A stretch of 6,969 nt of DNA from Spirochaetaceae bacterium (GTDB lineage: Bacteria; Spirochaetota; Spirochaetia; Treponematales; Treponemataceae), in the NCBI GenBank assembly GCA_031271875.1, contig JAISVD010000076.1, forward strand, positions 1 to 6,969. The letters are read 5' to 3'. The notes under the pieces were generated by a model, which ran no database searches, was not told the DNA's origin, and was given only the letters and a program-made list of their open reading frames with translations. The translations under genes were made by a program, and so were the position numbers. Positions 1-6,323 of this stretch are shown here, piece by piece (positions within the stretch are counted from its first letter, which is position 1; each line of letters opens with the position of its first letter).

Positions 1-630
1 CTCTCTTTAGTGAACTGTCAGCTCCTCAGAATCAATGTATCAGAGAGTGAACTGTATCTTCCGGTAAAAGGCATGAAGCTCGACGCAGGGGGGATCGCAA
101 AGGGGTACGCCGCGGACGAGATAGTCCGTATTCTGAAGGAGGAGCGGGTACGGAGAGCGCTCATCGATCTGGGGGGAAACATCTACGCTTTCGGGGAGCG
201 GGGGGGGACAAGCCCCCAGAATACACCATGGAGGATCGGGATACGGGACCCCTTTCAGGTTTTGAGCGAACCGGTCATACGTATCGAGGTCACAAACCAG
301 TCGGTGGTAACATCCGGCGTATATGAACGCTATTTCGAGCGGGACGGTGTCAGATACCATCACATTCTTGATCCCTGCACCGGATATCCTGTCAGGAACA
401 ACCTGATGTCGGTAACCATCATCACCGGATCATCGACAACCGCAGACGCGCTTTCAACATCCCTGTTTCTGCTCGGGGTTGAAGAGGGACTGCGGTTCGT
501 GGAATCGATGCCCGATATCGAAGCGGTATTCATCACGGATACCCGTCAGGTATATCATACGAAAGGAATTACCGGAAAGATGAAAATCCTCTCCGGTGAT
601 TTTACGGAAGCTCATATACCGGAAATATAA
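1..630 (+). CDS. apbE: FAD:protein FMN transferase (ApbE family), 5'-truncated by window edge
   Basis: Enzymes of this family use Mg2+ and FAD to attach FMN covalently to a threonine (or serine) of target proteins such as Rnf/Nqr subunits; they usually act outside the cytoplasmic membrane, often as lipoproteins. The reading frame is open to base 1, so the N-terminus, including any signal peptide, is missing; the GTG at 10 is internal, not a supported start. About 209 residues are visible, against roughly 330-350 for a whole protein. Numbered from the GTG at 10, family motifs are: LDAGGIAKGYAADE (24-37), the LIDLGGNIYAFG strand (51-62), TSGVYERYF (101-109), YHHILDPCTGYPV (116-128) and TTADALSTSLFLLG (143-156), whose Asp and Thr are expected metal ligands. 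In T. pallidum the homologue Ftp also hydrolyses FAD. The stop TAA lies 8 bp from the end of the convergent next gene. Family assignment is firm; the target protein cannot be seen. Confidence 0.93.
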   Translation, partial: LSLVNCQLLRINVSESELYLPVKGMKLDAGGIAKGYAADEIVRILKEERVRRALIDLGGNIYAFGERGGTSPQNTPWRIGIRDPFQVLSEPVIRIEVTNQSVVTSGVYERYFERDGVRYHHILDPCTGYPVRNNLMSVTIITGSSTTADALSTSLFLLGVEEGLRFVESMPDIEAVFITDTRQVYHTKGITGKMKILSGDFTEAHIPEI

Positions 631-638
631 AACGGAAT

Positions 639-947
639 TTATACGATAACCACCGAATTATCGACGTGGGAAAAGGGCGCAGGGACATATTTGTCCGCCG
701 CCCAGTCGTTCTCCCAATGGGTGCCGTCCAGAAGGTAGCGGAACTGATACTCCTTTCCCTGTTCAAGGGACAAAGTCATGGAAAAGGATCCATCTTTCTC
801 CTTTTTCATCGGTGTTTCAATGCTGCTCCAGCTGTTAAAATCTCCCACCAGGAACACCTTTTCGGCATTCTGAGACGCTTCCGGCGAAAGCTCAAATGTG
901 ACTTTGCACGTCTTTCCGGTTTTCGGATACTTTTTGTATAAAGCCAT
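639..947 (-). CDS. Stand-alone glycogen-binding (CBM48 / isoamylase early-set) domain protein
   Basis: A 102-aa protein that is essentially one carbohydrate-binding module 48 / E-set fold. After a basic start (MALYKKYPKTGKTCKVTFEL) come the family hallmarks: VFLVGDFNSWS (about 32-42), a DGSFSMTLSLEQGKEYQFRYLLDG block (about 52-75), HWENDWAADKY, and the closing NSVVIV strand. The same module sits at the N-terminus of branching and debranching enzymes and in the AMPK beta subunit, where aromatic residues bind alpha-glucan. No catalytic domain, signal peptide or membrane segment is present, so a cytoplasmic glycogen-binding or adaptor role is inferred. The start is supported by AGGAGG (complement of 955-960) seven bases upstream of ATG. 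It is convergent with apbE and divergent from metK, so it is probably monocistronic. No glycogen enzyme gene is visible nearby. The fold assignment is confident; the function is not known. Confidence 0.88.
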   Translation of the reverse strand: MALYKKYPKTGKTCKVTFELSPEASQNAEKVFLVGDFNSWSSIETPMKKEKDGSFSMTLSLEQGKEYQFRYLLDGTHWENDWAADKYVPAPFSHVDNSVVIV

Positions 948-1024
948 ACGGCAACCTCCTCTTCTTTTCAGGGCCTGTTATTATTCATGACTGTCACTTT
1001 TCAAATCCGGCAACACCAAAATGG

Positions 1025-1054
1025 TTCTTGCCATATTATGTATATAAATATACT
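1025..1054 (+). promoter_or_regulatory. Candidate metK promoter
   Basis: A TATACT box at 1049-1054 resembles a sigma70-type -10 element. It can be paired with TTCTTG at 1025-1030 (18-bp spacer) or TTGCCA at 1028-1033 (15-bp spacer). Transcription would begin near 1061, leaving a leader of about 75 nt before the metK ATG. The stretch is very AT-rich, so chance matches are likely. A weaker candidate for the divergent CBM48 gene is TTGAAA (complement of 999-1004), with TAATAA (complement of 978-983) after a short 15-bp spacer. Confidence 0.35.
1040..1053. repeat. Short AT-rich inverted repeat overlapping the metK promoter
   Basis: GTATAT-AA-ATATAC is a perfect 6-bp inverted repeat with a 2-bp centre. 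It covers the spacer and most of the -10 box of the candidate metK promoter. It could be an operator for a dimeric repressor, but an AT-rich promoter can produce this by chance. No riboswitch-like structure was recognised in the leader. Confidence 0.3.
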
Positions 1055-1135
1055 ATATGCTGAAGTGTTTTTTTATACAATATGGATGGAAGAGTTTTTT
1101 TCCCGCCAGCGGATAAATACCTTTAGGAGGCGTAA

Positions 1136-2305
1136 ATGACGAAAGATACCTATCTTTTTACTTCAGAATCGGTAGGCGAGGGACATCCTGATAAATTGTG
1201 CGATCAGGTATCGGACGCGGTTCTTGACGCATGTCTTCGTGATGATCCTGAAAGCCATGTTGCCTGTGAAACATTTGCTTCAACCGCGCTTCTGCTTGTC
1301 GGCGGGGAGATTACAACAAACACCTTTGTTGATGTTCAGCAGACAGCCCGGGATATCGCCCGTAAAATAGGGTATACCGATTCGGAATTCGGGCTTGACT
1401 GTAATTCAATGGCGGTGCTGAACATGATCCACGCCCAGTCCCCGGATATCAATCAGGGCGTATCGGGGCGGGGTCTGAAGGAGTATGAGGGGCAGCAGGG
1501 CGCAGGCGATCAGGGGATGATGTTCGGTTTTGCCTGTTCGGAAACACCGGAGCTGATGCCCGCGCCGATCATGTATGCCCACCAGCTGCTCCGGCGTGCC
1601 GCGGCAATGCGCAAGAATAAAGCGCTCAGCTGGCTCCGTCCCGATTCCAAAAGCCAGGTCACCATCGAATATGAGAAACACAGACCAGTCAGGATTGACA
1701 CGGTGGTCATCTCCCACCAGCATGACGGGGATATCCCCTATGGCAGAATAAAAGAGAGCCTGATCGAAGAGATCATCAAACCGGTGCTCACCCCCACGGG
1801 ACTTCTCGACAACAAGACAAAGTTCTTTATCAACCCCACCGGAAGGTTTGTCGTGGGCGGCCCCTTCGGCGACACGGGACTGACGGGACGCAAAATCATC
1901 GTCGATACCTACGGCGGCATGGGGCGTCACGGCGGCGGCGCGTTCTCCGGCAAGGATCCCTCAAAGGTTGACCGTTCGGCGGCGTATATGGCGCGCTATA
2001 TCGCGAAGAACATCGTGGCCTCGGGCCTCGCGGAGCGGTGTGAAATCCAGCTTGCCTACGCAATCGGCGTTCCTTTTCCGGTTTCGATCATGGTCGATAC
2101 ATTCGGTACGGGAAAGGTTGAAACGGATATTATAGAGAAAGCGGTGGAGCAGGTGTTTGACTGTTCCCCTGCGGGGATCATCCGGACGCTGGATCTGAAG
2201 AAGCCGATATATGAAGCCACAGCCGCTTACGGTCACTTCGGACGGGCTGAATTCAGCTGGGAAAAGACGGACAAAACCGGAGATCTGCTGAAGGCAGTAA
2301 AATAA
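1136..2305 (+). CDS. metK: S-adenosylmethionine synthase (methionine adenosyltransferase)
   Basis: It makes S-adenosylmethionine from ATP and methionine, cleaving the bound tripolyphosphate to phosphate and pyrophosphate. It is the cytoplasmic source of the methyl donor for most methylations and of the propylamine donor for polyamine synthesis. The protein is 389 aa, the normal family length (E. coli MetK 384). All signature motifs are present: ESVGEGHPDKLCDQVSDAVLDA (11-32), with the His and Asp that contact substrate and Mg2+; the GAGDQG hexapeptide (122-127); GDTGLTGRKIIVDTYGG (245-261); and HGGGAFSGKDPSKVDRSAAY (265-284), the glycine-rich phosphate loop with its Lys and Asp. AGGAGG at 1125-1130 sits five bases before the ATG, fixing the start. 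The gene stands alone, diverging from the CBM48 gene and converging on the 228-aa gene. I see no SAM-I or SAM-II type riboswitch upstream and no clear hairpin terminator in the 52 bp downstream. Nothing suggests loss of activity. Confidence 0.98.
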   Translation: MTKDTYLFTSESVGEGHPDKLCDQVSDAVLDACLRDDPESHVACETFASTALLLVGGEITTNTFVDVQQTARDIARKIGYTDSEFGLDCNSMAVLNMIHAQSPDINQGVSGRGLKEYEGQQGAGDQGMMFGFACSETPELMPAPIMYAHQLLRRAAAMRKNKALSWLRPDSKSQVTIEYEKHRPVRIDTVVISHQHDGDIPYGRIKESLIEEIIKPVLTPTGLLDNKTKFFINPTGRFVVGGPFGDTGLTGRKIIVDTYGGMGRHGGGAFSGKDPSKVDRSAAYMARYIAKNIVASGLAERCEIQLAYAIGVPFPVSIMVDTFGTGKVETDIIEKAVEQVFDCSPAGIIRTLDLKKPIYEATAAYGHFGRAEFSWEKTDKTGDLLKAVK

Positions 2306-2357
2306 GTATTCCAGAGGGGAGGGGCGATCAGCGGCGGGTTAGCAGCCTGGCTCCGCT

Positions 2358-3044
2358 TCAGAGCGTCTCTTCCAGCTCGGAAAAAAGGTCCTCCCGGGCG
2401 TTTTCACTGATGATGCCGTAATTTTCCAGTTTTTCGAGTACGAAACGTATTCCGGGAAGCAGCGCAGGATCAAACCGGTCGGAGGTGCGGAAAGAGGTGA
2501 TGATCCGGTGCAGGGAGTCTTCAGTGTATTTCCGCCGCTCTTCCACAGGTACCGGCTCCGTCACGGGCAGGACCTTCTCCGACACGGAGCGTTCTGCCGT
2601 CCAGACCCGGGCGTACTCCGAGAATTCCCGGACGGAAGAACATTTCAGTTTTTCAAAAATCATAGCCTCTTCATCGGGATAGTTTTTCAGGGCCTGAGGG
2701 AGATACCCGAGTTTTTTCAGCCCCTTCTCGTCGGAAAAGCTGATCTCTTCAAGCTTCTGGCGGTACTCATCGAGGGCGATCCCTATGCGGGCATATTCAA
2801 CGGCGGTAGAGTACGCGAACGGTACTCTGTTCGCCCTGAGATAGCTTTTAAAGTCCTCAAAGCCGGCCTGACGGTAGAGTTTCTCCTTCTGTATCCGTCC
2901 AAGGGCGTGGCATACCTCTTTTTTTGCCTGTACAACATTGCCGCAGATATGCCTGATCCCCGATTCAAGGTCTGTAAGGCTTGTTGTTGTATGAAGTACA
3001 TCAACAAGTTTTCTTCTCACCGTTTTTTTCGCTTCGTCATCCAT
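2358..3044 (-). CDS. Uncharacterised 228-aa soluble protein, possible helix-turn-helix
   Basis: I do not recognise this protein with confidence. It is 228 aa, charged and apparently mostly alpha-helical, with no signal peptide, membrane segment, Walker motif or cysteine metal cluster. Residues about 22-95 (TDLESGIRHICGN..., ALGRIQKEKLYRQAGFEDF, then RVPFAYSTAVEYARIGIALDEY) have the look of helical DNA-binding regions in ParB-like or DUF3102-like proteins, where a 'GF..F..YL....' helix is followed by a turn and a recognition-type helix 'S.A..Y.RIG.AL'. Then comes a segment with KKLGYLPQAL (110-119), a Pro/Glu-rich linker (about 157-172) and a C-terminal helical region (173-228). A DNA-binding role is therefore only a suggestion. 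The ATG is preceded by AAGGGG (complement of 3053-3058) at 8 bases. It converges on metK (52-bp gap) and diverges from ftsK across a long repeat-rich spacer. Codon use looks like its neighbours. Confidence 0.8.
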   Translation of the reverse strand: MDDEAKKTVRRKLVDVLHTTTSLTDLESGIRHICGNVVQAKKEVCHALGRIQKEKLYRQAGFEDFKSYLRANRVPFAYSTAVEYARIGIALDEYRQKLEEISFSDEKGLKKLGYLPQALKNYPDEEAMIFEKLKCSSVREFSEYARVWTAERSVSEKVLPVTEPVPVEERRKYTEDSLHRIITSFRTSDRFDPALLPGIRFVLEKLENYGIISENAREDLFSELEETL

Positions 3045-3097
3045 TCAAGGCACCCCTTTCAGACTTCCGGCTGTAAAGCAACAGTAATCAGTAAAAC

Positions 3098-3114
3098 ATG
3101 CTTTTTTAAAGCAT
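3098..3114. repeat. Small AT-rich inverted repeat upstream of the 228-aa gene
   Basis: ATGCTTT and AAAGCAT form a 7-bp perfect inverted repeat around a TTT loop, 54 bp upstream of the ATG of the minus-strand gene. The position suits an operator or promoter-linked site, but its low GC content makes chance formation plausible. Confidence 0.35.
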
Positions 3115-3243
3115 AATACATTTTTTGGAAATGTTTTCTCCCGTGAATCGGAGTAAAACACTTCCTGTACAAAAACGATTATTTTCCATACTACCCGAGA
3201 GGTTCTGTCTGGTCAAGGAAAGAAATACCGTTTCCATTTTGAG

Positions 3244-3320
3244 GGTAATGGGGACAGAGCTTGAATCTCAATGCAATACTCTGCCATGAGTATTGCATTG
3301 AGGATAATTTCCCCCATTCC
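3244..3320. repeat. REP/MITE-like palindromic element with 15-bp perfect hairpin
   Basis: CTCAATGCAATACTC (3267-3281) and its exact reverse complement (3288-3302) flank a 6-nt loop. Outside them, AATGGGG (3247-3253) pairs with CCCCATT (3312-3318), leaving asymmetric unpaired segments on each side. The left end reads GGTAATGGGGACAGAGCTTG. From memory, GGGGACAG-type ends followed by a palindrome occur in the dispersed repeats linked to Y1 (IS200-like, REP-associated) tyrosine transposases; no such transposase is present here, so this would be a non-autonomous copy. There is no T-run after the hairpin, which argues against a simple terminator. The structure is certain; the family assignment is inference. 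Confidence 0.65.
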
Positions 3321-3368
3321 AGAAAAAGACTAACAGACCATCAGAATTTGCCGACAATATGAAAGAGG

Positions 3369-3382
3369 CCGGAAGCTTCCGG
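3369..3382. repeat. 14-bp perfect palindrome CCGGAAGCTTCCGG
   Basis: This is a perfect 14-bp palindrome without a loop, so it suits binding by a dimeric protein better than an RNA hairpin. Its last two bases are also the first two of the hairpin at 3381-3422, so the two structures touch. It lies about 113 bp before the ftsK start. Confidence 0.5.
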
Positions 3383-3422
3383 AACCGCTGAATAAGTCTT
3401 GCTGACGTTACTCAGCGGTTCC
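3381..3422 (+). repeat. Long stem-loop in the ftsK leader
   Basis: GGAACCGCTGA (3381-3391) and TCAGCGGTTCC (3412-3422) form a perfect 11-bp stem. Inside, after an A/C mismatch, TAA (3393-3395) pairs with TTA (3408-3410) and GTC (3396-3398) with GAC (3404-3406), with G3407 bulged, closing on a TTGCT loop. Downstream reads TTGCCATTTTTCG, a weak T-tract set off by six bases, so it could be an attenuator or terminator, a leader structure, or an end of a mobile repeat. It ends 72 bp before the ftsK ATG. Confidence 0.55.
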
Positions 3423-3483
3423 TTGCCATTTTTCGTAATTCTTTTCATTATTATGAATTACTGCAAAATGGCGATATTGAGAT

Positions 3484-3487
3484 GGAG
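3484..3487 (+). promoter_or_regulatory. Ribosome binding site that decides the ftsK start
   Basis: GGAG lies seven bases before the ATG at 3495. The frame is open further upstream (TTG at 3399, ATG at 3453 and 3468), but none of those has a purine-rich ribosome site at proper distance, and the TTG lies inside the 3381-3422 hairpin. Starting at 3495 also gives a normal FtsK N-terminus: a short polar tail and then the first membrane helix. A GTG immediately before it (3492) is an equally placed alternative. Confidence 0.6.
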
Positions 3488-3494
3488 TATTGTG

Positions 3495-6224
3495 ATGGAC
3501 AAACAAACACAGGAAATAAACAATTCCTTATCACCACGAATTCGCCGCGGCTTGCAGATTACCGGTTTTATCCTTTTTGGGAGCGCGGCTTTTCTTTGCA
3601 TTTCACTTTTGTTGCAGTTCCTTGATTACAGAAACCTTGCTTCATCAGGGAACATGCGGATAATCCCATCGTTCCTCCTGCTCCCGGGAATGGTCCTGTA
3701 TGGAGCCTATGGATATTCATCAGTGCTCATACCTCTTTTTCTGATCACCGCCGGAGCCCTTTTAATAATCCCCGGATGGTCCGTCAAGTGGGGGATATAT
3801 CTCGGGGGATTTGTTTTTCCGTTTTTTACGATTGTAGCTTCGGAAGTTATGTGGCATACCATACCTAGAAGCGGATCGGTATTCCTGGATGCTGTAAAAA
3901 CCATAACCCTTGTTCTCGCAACGGCACTGGTTATTGCGATTGAATATGTACTCCTGGGAATAGCAGGGGATATGCTGAGTAACCGTAAACGGGGTGTTTT
4001 AAGCGGCTTTGTACAGACAGGTGTAATGAACATCAAAAAAATACTTCCCGCAGGGAAGCTGAAAAACACGGAATCCGTATCCCCGGTTTCAGCAAGTCCG
4101 AAGGAGCCGGAACCGCCCGTATTTGTTCCCGAGGTTCTGACAGCGGAAACGGAACCGGTCATTTATCCAGAAACCGATAGTATTACAGAAGATGAACGGG
4201 CCTGGCTCTTTGAGGAAAATTATATGGACACCAGAGAGGAGGATAATTCAGCCTTCGGACGCTGGTACAGAGGTCTCGCGGAAGATTCCGCTGCTGAATC
4301 TTCCGCCGAGGATGATACCGTCAAGGAACCGCCGACAGATGAAGAACGTGTGTTTTCCGCTGTGAAAGAGCTCGACAGTGAGGAGGTGGCCTACCTGATG
4401 GAGGAGCAGAGGCCGCTCAGCGAAGAGCTCCCGGAGAGTGAAAATGGGGATATTCTGACAGGGACAGAGCTGCCTCATGAAGGAGTTGCATCTGCGTCCG
4501 GACAGGAGGAGAACACTCCGATTTTCCTCGATCTTCACTGGAAAGACTCGGCAGATGATTCATTCGAATTTGAGGCTCCTACAGATGTCTATACCGCAGA
4601 GCCCGAAGGCGATCAGGGAGAGGACAGTACCAAACTATTTGACGAACCGCAGATGTTTGAAGAGCCTGAATTGATAGATGAAGATTTTTACAGTGAAGAG
4701 GAGGAGCAGTTTCTTGCTGACCCTTTTTCTGAAAATGAGCAGTCCCCGGAAGCGGGAGGCTGCGGAGAAAGTACCCAGGTAACACGGGTTCCCAGAAAAA
4801 AGAAGCACTACTCCGTTCCGGTTGAGGGTATCCTGAGTTCCTATCCCGACGGTGAATACTGGATCATCGATGACGCCACTCAGGATGCCGCAGTAGTACT
4901 GAAAGAAACCCTGCAGGAATTCAATATACAGGCGGAGGTGATCGGTATACGGAAGGGGCCGGTCATAACCATGTTTGAAATTCTCCCTGCTCCGGGAGTA
5001 CGATTAAACAAGATCGTGGCGCTTCAGGACAATATCTCGCTCAGGCTTGCCGCTTCCAGTGTGCGTATTGTCGCGCCCATTCCGGGGAAACACGCTGTAG
5101 GTATCGAGATTCCAAACCGGGAACGGGCGATTGTCAGTTTCCGGGAGCTGATCGAAACCGATATCCCTGCGTTCCGAAAGATGGAAGTCCCTGTTATACT
5201 GGGCAAGGATATCACCGGCGAGGCAAAGATGCTCGATCTGACGACAACCCCGCACCTGCTTATTGCAGGCGCAACCGGGTCGGGTAAATCGGTGTGCGTG
5301 AATTCGATCATACTTTCAATCCTGTACAAGCGCTCCCCGGAAGAGGTGAAGATGATTCTCATCGATCCCAAGATCGTCGAGCTCAAGCTCTACAATGATA
5401 TACCCCATCTGCTTACCCCGGTCATAACGGAACCCAAACGGGCGTTTCAGGCGCTCCAGTATTGCCTCTGCGAAATGGAGCGGCGCTACGCCATGCTTGA
5501 CAGAATGGGGGTCCGGGACATAAAGAGTTATAACCGGCGCATAACCGAACGGAACCTCGCGATGGAAAAAATTCCGTATATTGTTGTTATCATCGATGAG
5601 TTTGCAGACCTGATGTCCACAACCGGCAAGGAGCTGGAATCTACCGTGGCGCGGCTTGCCGCGATGAGCCGGGCGGTGGGGGTGCATCTGGTGCTTGCCA
5701 CCCAGCGTCCGTCGATAGATGTAATCACCGGCCTTATTAAGGCGAACATTCCGTCCCGTATTGCGTTTATGGTCGCCTCGAAAATGGACAGCCGTATCAT
5801 CATCGACCAGGTCGGCTCGGAAAAACTGCTCGGGAAAGGGGACATGCTCTATGCTTCCGCGGTTGATCCCTTCCCTGTCCGCATTCAGGGTACATTCGTC
5901 TCCGAAGAGGAGGTAGAAAATGTGGTCGATTACGTCAAGCAATACGGTGAACCGGAGTATATCGATGAGGAGATGTTCTTTGACGATGACGAAGATGCTG
6001 CCCTCGATGCATCCCTGTTCACCGAAGGCGATGATCCGCTGTATGACAAGGCCCTTGAAATAGTGCTTCAGGCGGGAAAAGCGTCGGCGTCATATATTCA
6101 GCGGCGGCTGAAGATCGGCTACAACCGGGCGGCCCGGCTTGTGGAGGAGATGGAAGACCGGGGCATTGTCGGTCCCGCAAACGGTTCAAAACCGAGGGAT
6201 GTGGTCCACGTACCGGCGGTGTAA
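3495..6224 (+). CDS. ftsK: FtsK/SpoIIIE-family DNA translocase
   Basis: This is a membrane-anchored, ATP-driven hexameric pump that moves chromosomal DNA through the closing septum and, in FtsK, activates XerCD recombination at dif to resolve dimers. It is 909 aa from the ATG at 3495. The N-terminus has four likely membrane helices (about 20-43, 76-95, 97-118, 134-160) plus a hydrophobic segment at 55-74, as in other FtsKs. A highly acidic, low-complexity linker spans about 164-436. The motor follows: an alpha domain from about 445, Walker A GATGSGKS (592-599), Walker B IVVIIDEFADLM (696-707), then LVLATQRPSIDVITGLIKANIPSRIAF and QVGSEKLLGKGDMLY, all typical. An acidic spacer leads to the C-terminal gamma winged helix (about 846-909; SYIQRRLKIGYNRAARLVEEME), which reads polar DNA motifs (KOPS/SRS) and contacts XerD. 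It appears monocistronic, with a structured leader and a terminator after the stop. All domains are intact. Confidence 0.97.
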   Translation: MDKQTQEINNSLSPRIRRGLQITGFILFGSAAFLCISLLLQFLDYRNLASSGNMRIIPSFLLLPGMVLYGAYGYSSVLIPLFLITAGALLIIPGWSVKWGIYLGGFVFPFFTIVASEVMWHTIPRSGSVFLDAVKTITLVLATALVIAIEYVLLGIAGDMLSNRKRGVLSGFVQTGVMNIKKILPAGKLKNTESVSPVSASPKEPEPPVFVPEVLTAETEPVIYPETDSITEDERAWLFEENYMDTREEDNSAFGRWYRGLAEDSAAESSAEDDTVKEPPTDEERVFSAVKELDSEEVAYLMEEQRPLSEELPESENGDILTGTELPHEGVASASGQEENTPIFLDLHWKDSADDSFEFEAPTDVYTAEPEGDQGEDSTKLFDEPQMFEEPELIDEDFYSEEEEQFLADPFSENEQSPEAGGCGESTQVTRVPRKKKHYSVPVEGILSSYPDGEYWIIDDATQDAAVVLKETLQEFNIQAEVIGIRKGPVITMFEILPAPGVRLNKIVALQDNISLRLAASSVRIVAPIPGKHAVGIEIPNRERAIVSFRELIETDIPAFRKMEVPVILGKDITGEAKMLDLTTTPHLLIAGATGSGKSVCVNSIILSILYKRSPEEVKMILIDPKIVELKLYNDIPHLLTPVITEPKRAFQALQYCLCEMERRYAMLDRMGVRDIKSYNRRITERNLAMEKIPYIVVIIDEFADLMSTTGKELESTVARLAAMSRAVGVHLVLATQRPSIDVITGLIKANIPSRIAFMVASKMDSRIIIDQVGSEKLLGKGDMLYASAVDPFPVRIQGTFVSEEEVENVVDYVKQYGEPEYIDEEMFFDDDEDAALDASLFTEGDDPLYDKALEIVLQAGKASASYIQRRLKIGYNRAARLVEEMEDRGIVGPANGSKPRDVVHVPAV

Positions 6225-6243
6225 TCAGGATATATTCAGGCAG

Positions 6244-6288
6244 AACAAAGAACAGCCGATCCGGAAGGGGGCTGTTCTTTGTTATTTT
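6244..6288 (+). terminator. Rho-independent terminator after ftsK
   Basis: AACAAAGAACAGCC (6244-6257) and GGCTGTTCTTTGTT (6270-6283) form a perfect 14-bp stem with a 12-nt loop, followed by ATTTT. It begins 20 bp after the ftsK stop. The T-tract is short but the stem is strong. Read from the other strand, the stem is not followed by a T-run, so it serves mainly ftsK, although it lies about 40 bp past the end of the convergent ABC gene and might partly stop that transcript too. Confidence 0.75.
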
Positions 6289-6323
6289 CAGACCGTCAAA
6301 GTCCCAGCTCCCTCTAAACCTCT

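Larger units (their letters stand above)
3045..3494. other. 450-bp intergenic region with several inverted repeats
   Basis: This gap between the divergent 228-aa gene and ftsK holds no convincing gene; the ftsK frame is open back to about 3399 but lacks a ribosome site there. It does hold a small hairpin (3098-3114), a REP-like palindromic element (3244-3320), a 14-bp palindrome (3369-3382) and a long hairpin (3381-3422). Both flanking genes should be promoted from here, but I could not find a good -35/-10 pair for either. The stretch 3115-3243 shows nothing further that I can name. Confidence 0.7.

Noticed and set aside
948..1135. SAM-sensing riboswitch upstream of metK
   Set aside because: The leader lacks the conserved SAM-I core and the compact SAM-II pattern, and no multi-helix fold or terminator/antiterminator pair could be drawn.
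1856..1918. Phe in the MetK GGPFGDTGLTGRK motif as an unusual substitution
   Set aside because: That position varies in the family (E. coli has Met), so it does not indicate altered function.
2306..2357. Terminator between metK and the convergent gene
   Set aside because: Only a four-base-pair stem (AGCC/GGCT) was found, without a T-run.
2508..3116. 202-aa open frame on + opposite the 228-aa gene
   Set aside because: It overlaps the minus-strand gene almost completely, has no ribosome site or family-like composition, and the minus-strand product looks like a real charged helical protein with a good ribosome site.
3399..3494. Upstream extension of ftsK from TTG at 3399
   Set aside because: There is no ribosome site before the TTG, which lies inside a hairpin. 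GGAG before ATG 3495 gives a normal FtsK N-terminus.
5316..5942. 208-aa open frame on - inside ftsK
   Set aside because: It is antisense to the most conserved part of the FtsK motor, and its product (rich in His, Arg and Asp) is typical of a shadow frame.
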